In this document: positions 33,280-41,422 of the stretch, in pieces | Layout: each line of letters begins with the position of its first letter | How positions within the stretch are numbered: the stretch's first letter is position 1 | From: Prosthecodimorpha staleyi | GTDB lineage: Bacteria; Pseudomonadota; Alphaproteobacteria; Rhizobiales; Ancalomicrobiaceae | Direction: 5' to 3' | NCBI RefSeq assembly: GCF_018729455.1 | Contig: NZ_JAHHZF010000007.1 | Coordinates: forward strand, 310,001-374,000 | DNA: 64,000 nt | The notes under the pieces: generated by a model | The model's database searches: none | Seen by the model: the letters and a program-made list of their open reading frames with translations, nothing else | What the model was told of the DNA's origin: nothing | Program-made: the position numbers and the translations under genes

Positions 33280-34109
33280 CCATGATGCCACCCGTTCGTC
33301 TGCGGCAAATCTGCATGGTCGTCGAGACGCTGGAGCCGGTTCTCGACCGCCTGATCGAGGTCTTCGGTCTGACCGTCTGCCATGGCAAGGGCGATCTCTC
33401 CCACTACGGCGTGCCCTATCACGAGCCGCCGGCCTATCAGGCCGCCTTCTTCAAGCAGCATGGCGTGACCGGCGCGCTGCTCCCCATCGGCGACGACTTT
33501 CTGGAACTGATCGCGCCCCTGCGTGCCGATACGCCGGCCGCGCGCTACCTCGCCCGTCGCGGGGAGGGCGGCTACATGGTCATCACCGAGACCGACGATA
33601 CAGGGACGTTTCAGGCGCGGGCGACCCGCGAAGGCCTGCGCCTGGCCGGTATGGCCGATTACCCGACCTACCATGAGGTCCAGATGGATCCCCGCGATAT
33701 CGGCGGTGCCATCCTGTCCTTTTCGATGCAGCGCGAGGGCCGCCCCTTCGACGGCGGCTGGTTTCCGGCCGGGGCGGATTGGCAGGCACGCCGGGCGCCG
33801 GGTTGGGAGGCGATCGCCACCGCGACCCTGACGGTCGCCGACACTGACCGGACCGCAGCCCGCTGGTCGTCGCTGATCGGCGCGCCGGTCGAACCGGATA
33901 CCGGTCACGGCGCCGCCATCCGGCTCGACAAGGGGCTGATCCGGTTCAGGCCCGGGCACGGGGCGGGCGGGCGGCTGACCGCCATCGGCCTTGCCGGACC
34001 CGCCTTCGGGGCCGCCTATGATCGGGCGAAACCGAACGAGCGCGTCGAGAATGGCCGCGCGATCCGGATTGCCGGCCTGACTTTCGAGGAGGCATCCTCA
34101 TGGCGCTGA
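33276..34109 (+). CDS. VOC (glyoxalase-like) superfamily protein
   Basis: 277-residue protein with two vicinal-oxygen-chelate repeats: RLRQICMVVETLEPVLDRLIEVFGL at the start and a second betaalphabeta unit around ATATLTVADTDRTAARWSSLIGAP. VOC proteins are metal-dependent epimerases, lyases or dioxygenases, or metal-free binding proteins. Metal ligands could include His in LSHYGVPYH and Glu residues in DDFLELIAP. It overlaps both neighbours (four and ten bases), so it is a fixed member of the operon, but its reaction is unknown. Confidence 0.8.
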   Translation: MTMMPPVRLRQICMVVETLEPVLDRLIEVFGLTVCHGKGDLSHYGVPYHEPPAYQAAFFKQHGVTGALLPIGDDFLELIAPLRADTPAARYLARRGEGGYMVITETDDTGTFQARATREGLRLAGMADYPTYHEVQMDPRDIGGAILSFSMQREGRPFDGGWFPAGADWQARRAPGWEAIATATLTVADTDRTAARWSSLIGAPVEPDTGHGAAIRLDKGLIRFRPGHGAGGRLTAIGLAGPAFGAAYDRAKPNERVENGRAIRIAGLTFEEASSWR

Positions 34110-34981
34110 CCGACATCCTGTTCGCTCTCATCAACGGAGCGGCGACCGGATCGGCCGTCTTCCTGGTCGCAGCCGGGCTGACGCTGATCTTCGGCATCCT
34201 GAAGATCCTGAATTTCGCCCATGGCGCCTTCTTCATGATCGGCGCCTATGTGGCCTACACCATCATCGGCAGCAATCCGGGCTCGCTCCATGTCTTCATC
34301 GCAGCGGCCTTCGCTGCGGCGGCGGCCGTGGCGGCGCTCGGCTTCGTGGCCGACCGGCTGGTCCTGCGGCGGCTGCGCCATGTCGACGAAGCCTATATGC
34401 TCATCGCGACCTTTGCGGTGCTGCTGGTCTGCACGGGCGTGGTGAAACTGATCTGGGGCGTGAACTACGCCTCCATCAACCCGCCGCCCCTGCTCGATGG
34501 GGCGGTGACGGCCGGGTCACTGTTCGTTCCGAGCTATTCGCTGTTCGTGATCGCTGCGGGGCTGTTCGTCTTTCTCGGCCTCGAACTGGTCATCCATCGG
34601 ACCTGGATCGGCAAGCTGCTGCAGGCGGTCGCGTCCGACAGCTGGATGTCGGGCGTGCTGGGCATCAATGTCCCGGCCGCCCTGACCATCACGGTGATCG
34701 CCAGTTTCGCGCTGGCCGGACTGGCCGGCGGGCTTCTCCTCGCCAACCAGACGCTGTCCCCGATCCTGGGCGAAAGCTACCTGCTGCTGGCGTTCATGGC
34801 CGTCATCATCGGCGGACTTGGCAATGTCCGCGGTGCCTTCATCGCCTCGCTGCTGCTCGGCACGATCGAGAGCGGCAGTTCCCTGGTGATTCCGAACATG
34901 CCCGGCATGGCCACCTATGTCTTCGTCATCCTGTTCCTGCTCGCCAAGCCGCAAGGCCTGATCGGAGGGAGGCACATATGA
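34100..34981 (+). CDS. livH: Branched-chain-type ABC permease LivH
   Basis: 293 aa, about eight helices. The LivH signature GLTLIFGILKILNFAHGAFFMIGAY near the N-terminus and MAVIIGGLGNVRGAFIASLLLG near the C-terminus are clear. It overlaps the VOC gene by ten bases and LivM by four. It forms the inner-membrane channel with LivM for ligands brought by the binding proteins at 23411 and 26314. Confidence 0.93.
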   Translation: MALTDILFALINGAATGSAVFLVAAGLTLIFGILKILNFAHGAFFMIGAYVAYTIIGSNPGSLHVFIAAAFAAAAAVAALGFVADRLVLRRLRHVDEAYMLIATFAVLLVCTGVVKLIWGVNYASINPPPLLDGAVTAGSLFVPSYSLFVIAAGLFVFLGLELVIHRTWIGKLLQAVASDSWMSGVLGINVPAALTITVIASFALAGLAGGLLLANQTLSPILGESYLLLAFMAVIIGGLGNVRGAFIASLLLGTIESGSSLVIPNMPGMATYVFVILFLLAKPQGLIGGRHI

Positions 34982-35982
34982 TGGCTCTTCGACTTGGCGG
35001 CATCCTGTTCGGCGCGGCCCTGTTCCTGGCCCTCCCGACCGTGACCGATCAGGGTATCGTGTTCCTCGCCGGGCTGGTGGTGATCGAGGCCATCTTCGCC
35101 CTGTCCTGGAACCTTCTCTTCGGTTTCACCGGACTGGCCAGCTTCGGCCATGCCGCCTTCTTCGCCATCGGCGCCTATCTGACCGGCTACGGCCTGAAGG
35201 CCGGGCTCGGCGTGCCGTTTCTCGGGCTGATCGCCGCCTCGGGCCTGTTGGGTGCGCTCGTGGCGGCTCTGACCGGGCTGGTGCTCCTGCGCCGGACGAC
35301 CGGCATCCATCTCGCCATCTTCACCCTGGCCCTGGCCGAGGTGCTGCGCATCGTGATCGGCTACAGCACCCTGCTCGGTCGCGAGGACGGCCTGGCGTCC
35401 ATCCCCAAGCCGACGCTCGAACTCGGCTTCGCGACCATTCCGCTGACCAGCGGCACCGCATACTACTACTTCATGTGCGTCGCCGGCCTCGTTATCGGCG
35501 CCGTGCTGTGGGTGGTCTGTCACGGTCCCTATGGGCGGCTTCTCGTCAGCATCCGGCAGGATCCCCAGCGCGTGGCCTTCCTGGGCGTGAATGTCGGACG
35601 CAAGCGCCTGCAGGCCTTCATCCTGTCCGGCGCCGTCGCCGCCGTCGCGGGCGCGCTCTATGCGCCCTGGGCGCAGATCGTGACCCCGGAATCGGCGCAT
35701 TGGATCCATTCGACCCAGCCGATGCTGGCATCCCTGCTTGGCGGCGCCCATTCGTTCTGGGGGCCGGTGGTCGGAACGGTGCTGTTCTCGATCATCAACT
35801 ACCTGACCCGCAACCTGGTCGGTCTTTCCGAACTGGTCATCGGCGCCACCCTGCTGATCATCGTGCTGGCAGCCCCGAGCGGGGTCATCGGCCTCGTCAG
35901 GACCGCGCAGCAACGCTGGTCCCGGCGTCGGAAGCGCGGCGCCGGCCCGGACGGCGACGAAGGGGGGAGCTTGCGGTCATGA
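34978..35982 (+). CDS. livM: Branched-chain-type ABC permease LivM
   Basis: 334 aa with the LivM motifs ALSWNLLFGFTGLASFGHAAFFAIGAY and LGVNVGRKRLQAFILSGAVAAVAGALYA. The start is the ATG at 34978 inside ATATGATG, overlapping livH; the second ATG three bases on is equally possible. The basic tail RRKRGAGPDGDEGGSLRS is cytoplasmic. Its stop overlaps livG by four bases. Confidence 0.93.
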   Translation: MMALRLGGILFGAALFLALPTVTDQGIVFLAGLVVIEAIFALSWNLLFGFTGLASFGHAAFFAIGAYLTGYGLKAGLGVPFLGLIAASGLLGALVAALTGLVLLRRTTGIHLAIFTLALAEVLRIVIGYSTLLGREDGLASIPKPTLELGFATIPLTSGTAYYYFMCVAGLVIGAVLWVVCHGPYGRLLVSIRQDPQRVAFLGVNVGRKRLQAFILSGAVAAVAGALYAPWAQIVTPESAHWIHSTQPMLASLLGGAHSFWGPVVGTVLFSIINYLTRNLVGLSELVIGATLLIIVLAAPSGVIGLVRTAQQRWSRRRKRGAGPDGDEGGSLRS

Positions 35983-36755
35983 CGGCCATTCTCAGCGTCG
36001 AGGGCGTGGACAAGAGCTACGGCACCCATCACATCCTCAAATCCGTATCCCTGACCGTCGCGGATGGCGAAACCTTCGCGGTGATCGGCCCGAACGGTGC
36101 CGGCAAGACCACCCTGTTCAAGGTCATGACCGGCGAGATCGGCTTCGAGCGCGGCCGCATCGTCTATGACGGACGGGACGTGAGCCGGGCCCCCGCCCAC
36201 GAGCGGGCGCGGCTCGGCATGGGCCGGACCTTCCAGGTCGCGCGGATTTTTCCCGACGTGACCGTCGCCGACAATCTCACGGTGGCCGTCGAGGCACGCC
36301 GGCGCAGCCACGGCGAGAGCGCCCCGGCCTGGTACCGTGTGGCGACCCGCGCCGACATTCGGGCGGAAGTGGAGGCGCGGCTTCTCGATGTCGGCCTGGC
36401 CGACAAGGCGGCCGTGGAGGCGAAATTCCTCTCCCACGGCGACAAGAAGCGTCTCGAATTCGGCATCGCCCTGGCGGGCCGGCCGCGCATCCTCATGCTC
36501 GACGAACCCACCGCCGGCATGTCGCCGACGGATCGCATCGCGACCGCCGACCTGATCGCCCGATTGCGGGCCGAGACTGGCATGACCGTGGTGATGACCG
36601 AACACGACATGGACGTGATCTTCGGCCTCGCCGATCGGATCCTGGTGATGAACTACGGCGAGATCATCGCGGTCGGATCGATCGAAGAGGTGCGTGCAAA
36701 TCCGTTGGTGCGTGAAGTCTATCTGGGGCAGGAAATCTACCATGCTGAGCGTTGA
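35979..36755 (+). CDS. livG: Branched-chain-type ABC ATP-binding protein LivG
   Basis: 258 aa. Walker A GPNGAGKTT, Q-loop GRTFQVARIF, signature LSHGDKKRLEFGIAL (the usual LivG variant of LSGG), Walker B ILMLDEPTAGMSP and switch His in MTEHDMDVIF. The start at 35979 overlaps livM. It overlaps livF by 14 bases. It energises LivHM together with LivF. Confidence 0.93.
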   Translation: MTAILSVEGVDKSYGTHHILKSVSLTVADGETFAVIGPNGAGKTTLFKVMTGEIGFERGRIVYDGRDVSRAPAHERARLGMGRTFQVARIFPDVTVADNLTVAVEARRRSHGESAPAWYRVATRADIRAEVEARLLDVGLADKAAVEAKFLSHGDKKRLEFGIALAGRPRILMLDEPTAGMSPTDRIATADLIARLRAETGMTVVMTEHDMDVIFGLADRILVMNYGEIIAVGSIEEVRANPLVREVYLGQEIYHAER

Positions 36756-37446
36756 CCGGATCGACGCCTTCTACGGCGACAGCCAGATCCTGCATGGCGT
36801 GAGCCTGACGGTCGGCGAGAAGGAACGCGTCGCGGTCGTCGGCCGCAATGGGGCGGGCAAATCCACCCTGTTCAAGAGCATCCTGAATGCCGGCCCGCGC
36901 GTAAGGGGCCGCATCGCCTGGGAAGGCAAGGATCTGGGCGCGATGCCGACCTTCCGGCGCGCCCGGCTCGGCCTCTCCCTGGTGCCCGAGGATCGACGCA
37001 TCTTCGACCACGTCACGGTGCTCGAAAACATTGCCATGGCCCGGTACGCCGCGCGGCCCGGCGTCGAACTGGAAGCCCCGGAAGCCGTCCTGGCGCGGTT
37101 TCCCATGCTGGTGCCTCTGAAGGACCGGATGGGCGGGCGCCTATCGGGCGGCCAGCAGCAGATGGTCGCGGTTGCGCGCGCCATCGCCGGCCGGCCCCGG
37201 CTCATGCTGCTCGACGAACCGACAGAAGGCCTGGCCCCGGTCATCGTCGAGCAACTGGCGCGCGACGTGAATACGGTCTGTCGGGAAACCGGTTCGGGCC
37301 TTCTCCTCAGCGAACAGAATCTCTGGTTCGCCCGCCAGTGTACCGACCGGCTGTTCCTGATCGATACCGGCCGTATCGTCTTCGACGGCCTTTGGCAGGA
37401 CCTCGACGACAATCCGGACCTCAAACGCCGGTATCTTGCGCTTTAA
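36742..37446 (+). CDS. livF: Branched-chain-type ABC ATP-binding protein LivF
   Basis: 234 aa with Walker A GRNGAGKST, signature LSGGQQQMVAVARAI, Walker B LMLLDEPTEGLAP and the switch-region LLLSEQN, where Gln-Asn replaces His as is common in LivF. The start is the ATG at 36742 after GGAAATCTACC. It is the last gene of the operon starting at 30137. Confidence 0.93.
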   Translation: MLSVDRIDAFYGDSQILHGVSLTVGEKERVAVVGRNGAGKSTLFKSILNAGPRVRGRIAWEGKDLGAMPTFRRARLGLSLVPEDRRIFDHVTVLENIAMARYAARPGVELEAPEAVLARFPMLVPLKDRMGGRLSGGQQQMVAVARAIAGRPRLMLLDEPTEGLAPVIVEQLARDVNTVCRETGSGLLLSEQNLWFARQCTDRLFLIDTGRIVFDGLWQDLDDNPDLKRRYLAL

Positions 37447-37469
37447 TTACCGTCCTGTCCGGTTCGAAG

Positions 37470-37489
37470 CGATCCGTATGCCGGGATCG
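37470..37489. terminator. Possible bidirectional terminator between livF and the TRIC gene
   Basis: A small hairpin CGATCC-N8-GGATCG lies in the 45-base gap between the convergent stops at 37446 and 37492. There is no T-tract on either side, so the stem is weak evidence; position is the main argument. Confidence 0.3.
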
Positions 37490-37491
37490 GC

Positions 37492-38166
37492 TCAGGGCAG
37501 CGTCGCGCCGGACCTCCGGCGGAGCGTTTCGACCTCCTCGGGCGTCCGGCCGCGGCGCGACCGGTAGCGGGGCAGGCTCCAGCCGCGCACCATGGCGGCG
37601 GCGCGCAGGAGGAAGGCCACTGCGAAGCCGAAGACGGCGGCAATCGGGGTCGTCGCGCCGAGCGCATCAATCCCGACATAGAGGCCGGCCCCGCACAGCG
37701 CCGCCGTGGCGTAGATCTCGCGGCTGAGGATCACCGGCACTTCGCCGCCCAGCACATCCCGGATGATGCCGCCGAAGGTCGCCGTCGCCACCCCCATCGC
37801 GACCGCGATGACCGGCCCGGCCCGGGCGGCGAGGGCGATCTCGGCGCCGGTGACCGCGAAGACCGCCATGCCGATCGCGTCGAGCCAGAGCAGGATCCGG
37901 TAGCGCGATTGCGGCAGATGCGCCGTGAAGAAGACTGCCGCGGCGACGCCGACGCAGACGAGCAGATAGGCCGGCTGTCGCACCCAGAAGACCGGGGTGA
38001 GGCCGAGAACCAGGTCGCGCAGGGTGCCGCCGCCGATCCCGGTTACGGTCGCCAGAAGGGCAAAGCCGACGATGTCCATCTGCTTGCGGGAAGCGACCAG
38101 CGCCCCCGTCACCGCGAAGACGACCAGTCCGGCCCAGTCCAGGATGGCGGCGAAAGTGGCGATCAT
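37492..38166 (-). CDS. Trimeric intracellular cation channel (TRIC/UPF0126) family membrane protein
   Basis: 224-residue protein with about seven helices made of two similar halves. The glycine motifs GIGGGTLRDLVLG and TFGGIIRDVLGGE mark the halves and are diagnostic of the UPF0126/YadS family, bacterial relatives of TRIC potassium channels. The ATG at 38166 is chosen since the protein then begins MIATFAAILDWAGLVVFAVTGAL, as in relatives; no strong ribosome site is visible there. It is a single gene unrelated to its neighbours. Confidence 0.88.
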   Translation of the reverse strand: MIATFAAILDWAGLVVFAVTGALVASRKQMDIVGFALLATVTGIGGGTLRDLVLGLTPVFWVRQPAYLLVCVGVAAAVFFTAHLPQSRYRILLWLDAIGMAVFAVTGAEIALAARAGPVIAVAMGVATATFGGIIRDVLGGEVPVILSREIYATAALCGAGLYVGIDALGATTPIAAVFGFAVAFLLRAAAMVRGWSLPRYRSRRGRTPEEVETLRRRSGATLP

Positions 38167-38900
38167 GGCGACCAGACGTGATTGGGCAAGCGGCCGATCC
38201 GCCCCCCGACGGGACGCATCCAAACACGGTTTCGGCGCGGGATCTGCCTCGACGATCGGAACGAAACCGTCGCCCTTTGGATCGTCCGGCCGTCCGCGGG
38301 ACCGGAGGGGAGCTCCTATCGGGTGTCGGATGCGGGCAGCGTCCTATGATACGGGCGCGCCGCGAAGGCGGAACCTGGCGGGATTTTCGGTCAGGCCGGG
38401 TCGGCGATCCCGCAATCGGGACCATCTGGCGGTCGAAGTCGCCGGCTGGCGGGCGTCCCGACGGGCGCCGCCGACAGCTCCGAGCCTCGACACGTCCCCG
38501 ACACCGGACGCGAAGGCCGCCGCAGCGGCCGGCATGCCGAAGGCGGGTTGGCGATCGACTGTCGTTTCATGCCACCAGGCGCATCCCGGCGGTGCTGAAA
38601 ATATGAATCGCCATCCGACCGGCCGTCGAAGCCGAAAAGGCTGGATCTGCGTCACCAACCGCGGCCAGCCCTTTCGGGAAGCGTTTCCCGGTCTGAAGCG
38701 AAGCGCCATATGTGCGCTCGCTTCAAAGGGTATCGACGAAGGCTGCACGGCGGCCGCCTCGCCAATCAAAGTCTCATGCTTCCGTGAGAGAACCTATTCC
38801 TCTGGGCCTGCGAATCGGGAGACTTCCGTCCCCTGACCGGGGAATGGCTCGGGTCGCCCGACCGAGAGAACGGCGGGCTGAGGAAGGATGCCGATTCGAA
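38167..38900. other. Intergenic region upstream of the metal ATPase
   Basis: About 730 bases with no convincing gene; open frames on both strands have no family resemblance. It should contain the promoters of the TRIC gene (left) and the ATPase (right). The only clear structure is the inverted repeat at 38695-38724. No metal-sensor gene is present. Confidence 0.4.
38695..38724. promoter_or_regulatory. Inverted repeat upstream of the metal ATPase
   Basis: Arms GAAGCGA-(A)-GCGC and GCGC-TCGCTTC flank the loop CATATGT; the pairing is perfect apart from one bulged A. It lies about 180 bases before the ATPase ATG. It could be an operator for a metal-responsive regulator or a transcribed hairpin; nothing decides between them. 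Confidence 0.35.
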
Positions 38901-40889
38901 ATGACCGAGGAGCGGGTCGAACTGATCCTGGCCGTGCTGTGCGGCCTGTTCCTCGTGACCGGGTTCGCGATCGAGGTCGGCACGGGTGCACCCCGATGGG
39001 TATCGCTCGGGCTCTATGCCACAGCCTTCGTCTGCGGCGGGCTCCATCCGCTGCGCGAGGCGATCGACGCACTTGGCCTCGGCCGTTTCGAGATCGACGT
39101 CCTGATGCTGGTCGCCGCCGCAGGGGCCGCTTCCTTGGACAAATGGGCCGAGGGCGCGCTGCTCCTGTTCCTGTTCAGCCTCGGCCACGCGCTCGAACAC
39201 TACGCCATGGGGCGCGCGCGACGGGCCATTGCGGCGCTTGCCGACCTCGCGCCGCCGACCGCAGAGGTGCGGCGCGACGGAATCGTGACCGAGATCCCCG
39301 TGGCCGGCCTGGTGCCCGGCGACATGGTCGTGGTGCGCCCCAACACACGCATTCCGGCCGACGGCTTCGTCCGTCTCGGCACCAGCAGCGTCGACCAGGC
39401 CCCGGTCACGGGCGAAAGCGTGCCAGTCGATAAGCAGCCCGTCGACGATGCCACGCGCGCCGCCGAGCGTCCGGACGGCATTGCGGCCGCCCATCGCGTC
39501 TATGCCGGTACGATCAACGGCAGCGGCGCGCTGGAAATCCAGGTTCTCCGGCTGGCGTCTGACAGCACATTGGCGCGCCTTGTCCGGATGGTCGGCGAGG
39601 CGGAGTCCCAGAAATCGCCGACGCAGCGCTTCACCGACCGGTTCGAGCGCATCTTCGTGCCGGTCGTGCTGGCCGGCGTCGGCGTGCTTCTGTTCGCCTG
39701 GACGGTGATCGATGAGCCGTTCGGCGCCAGCTTCTACCGCGCCATGGCGGTGCTGGTCGCCGCCAGCCCCTGTGCGCTGGCCATCTCCACACCGAGCGCC
39801 GTGCTGTCGGGCATCGCGCGGGCCGCCCGCGGCGGCGTTCTGGTCAAGGGCGGCGGCCCGCTCGAGCGCCTCGGCACCCTGGGCGCCATGGCGTTTGACA
39901 AGACCGGGACGCTGACCGAGGGAAAGCCTCGCCTCACCGATGTCAGGACCGAGCCCGGCGTCGCCGAAGGCGACCTCTTGGCCGTGGCCGTCGCGGTCGA
40001 GGCCCTGAGCGACCATCCGCTGGCGGCCGCGGTTGCGCGCGACGGGCGCACGCGGCTCGGCGACGGGGTGGCGGTGCCGGCCGCCGACGACCTGCGCAGC
40101 CTGACCGGCCGGGGGCTCGAGGCCCGCATCGGCGGCGAGATCGTCCTGGTCGGCAAGGCCGCACTCTTTTCCGAGGCCCCCGGACCGGCCTTGCCGGATA
40201 CGCTTCGGGCATCCGTCCGCGCGCTGGAGGCCGCCGGACGCACCACCATGATCGTGCGCCGCGGCGACCGGTATCTCGGCGTGCTCGGCCTGATGGACAC
40301 CCCGCGGGCCGAGGCCGCCGGCGTGATCAAGGCGCTGCGCGCGCTCGGCATCGTCCGGCTGATCATGATCTCGGGCGACAACGGACGCGTCGCCGACGCG
40401 GTCGCGCGCGAGGTCGGGCTCGACGAGGCCTGGGGCGACCTGATGCCGGAGGACAAGGTCGCGGCGATCAAGCGGCTGCGGGCGGAACGGGAGGTCGCGA
40501 TGGTCGGCGACGGCGTCAACGACGCCCCCGCCATGGCGCATGCGACCGTCGGCATCGCGATGGGGGCCGCCGGATCCGACGTGGCGCTGGAGACGGCCGA
40601 TGTCGCGCTGATGGGCGACGAGCTCGCCCACCTGCCCTTCGTGATCGGCCTCAGCCGGAGCACCAGCCGGATCATCCGGCAGAATCTCTGGATCAGCCTC
40701 GGCATGGTCGCCGTGCTGGTGCCCGCGACCCTGCTCGGCCTCCAGCTCGGCGCCGCGGTGATCTTTCACGAGGGCTCGACCCTGCTGGTCGTCGCCAACG
40801 CGCTGCGCCTGCTCGCCTATCCGGCCCCCGGCGCGCGCCGGCCCGCCGATCAGTCGATCTCGACGATCAGCGAGGTCTCGAAGCAGTAG
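38901..40889 (+). CDS. P1B-4-type heavy-metal-translocating ATPase
   Basis: 662-residue efflux ATPase, probably for Co, Zn, Cd or Fe(II). The phosphorylation motif is D333-KTGT. TGES, GDGVNDAP and a SGDNGRVA hinge are present. Membrane metal-site motifs are S289-P-C (not C-P-C) and H623-E-G-S-T in the last helices, the combination that defines subgroup P1B-4 (CoaT/CtpD). There is no N-terminal HMA or His-rich domain, also usual for the subgroup. The start is the ATG at 38901. The last 40 bases overlap the 3' end of the convergent RidA gene. Confidence 0.92.
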   Translation: MTEERVELILAVLCGLFLVTGFAIEVGTGAPRWVSLGLYATAFVCGGLHPLREAIDALGLGRFEIDVLMLVAAAGAASLDKWAEGALLLFLFSLGHALEHYAMGRARRAIAALADLAPPTAEVRRDGIVTEIPVAGLVPGDMVVVRPNTRIPADGFVRLGTSSVDQAPVTGESVPVDKQPVDDATRAAERPDGIAAAHRVYAGTINGSGALEIQVLRLASDSTLARLVRMVGEAESQKSPTQRFTDRFERIFVPVVLAGVGVLLFAWTVIDEPFGASFYRAMAVLVAASPCALAISTPSAVLSGIARAARGGVLVKGGGPLERLGTLGAMAFDKTGTLTEGKPRLTDVRTEPGVAEGDLLAVAVAVEALSDHPLAAAVARDGRTRLGDGVAVPAADDLRSLTGRGLEARIGGEIVLVGKAALFSEAPGPALPDTLRASVRALEAAGRTTMIVRRGDRYLGVLGLMDTPRAEAAGVIKALRALGIVRLIMISGDNGRVADAVAREVGLDEAWGDLMPEDKVAAIKRLRAEREVAMVGDGVNDAPAMAHATVGIAMGAAGSDVALETADVALMGDELAHLPFVIGLSRSTSRIIRQNLWISLGMVAVLVPATLLGLQLGAAVIFHEGSTLLVVANALRLLAYPAPGARRPADQSISTISEVSKQ

Positions 40890-41335
40890 TTGTCGGAGAG
40901 CGATGGGGCGCCGTAGGTCGCCCGCGCGCCGAGACCGATCTCGGGGCCGAACACCGCGTCGAAGAGGTCGCTCATGCCGTTGGCGACCTTGTAGTGCTCG
41001 AAGAAGTCCGGCGTGCAGGCGACGAAGTTGATCGCACTGACCACGGCGGTGACGCGGTCGAGATCGCCGAGCGCGCGCTTGATCGTCGAGATGCAGTTGA
41101 TGCCGGTCTGCCGGGCGGCCAGATAGCCCTGCTCGATGGTCACGTCATGGCCGAGCCGGCCAGGATAGCGCACCACGCCATTCTCCATGCCGGGGGAATG
41201 GCCGCCGAGATGCAGCACCCGTCCGGTGATCACGAAGGGCTTCATCTTGCCGTAGCGCTTGCCGTATTGCCCGGGGCCGGCCATCGGGACCGTGAGGGCG
41301 ATGCCGAGCTCTTCGAGGCGCTGTTCGATCTTCAT
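40850..41335 (-). CDS. RidA/YjgF-family protein
   Basis: 161-residue single-domain protein of the RidA (enamine/imine deaminase) superfamily, with an extended N-terminus as in YjgH-like members. Family marks are LHLGGHSP, QTGINCISTIKRALGDLDRV, INFVACTPDFFEHYKVANG and the C-terminal ARATYGAPSLSDNYCFETSLIVEI with its conserved Arg. Such proteins hydrolyse reactive imines released by PLP- or flavin-dependent amine oxidation, which fits the amine-catabolic island on the same strand. It starts with the ATG at 41335. Confidence 0.88.
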   Translation of the reverse strand: MKIEQRLEELGIALTVPMAGPGQYGKRYGKMKPFVITGRVLHLGGHSPGMENGVVRYPGRLGHDVTIEQGYLAARQTGINCISTIKRALGDLDRVTAVVSAINFVACTPDFFEHYKVANGMSDLFDAVFGPEIGLGARATYGAPSLSDNYCFETSLIVEID

Positions 41336-41422
41336 GGGTGGGACCTTGCTGGTTGAAGCTGTCGTAGGGCGTGCGGTCGGCGCCGGCCGGAGGCTGCCGC
41401 GCGCCTCCGGAGACCCGCGCCG

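Noticed and set aside
37997-38836. Open frame in the gap before the metal ATPase
   Set aside because: Half of it is antisense to the TRIC gene, the rest is Arg/Pro-rich without known motifs or a start site, so the gap was left non-coding.
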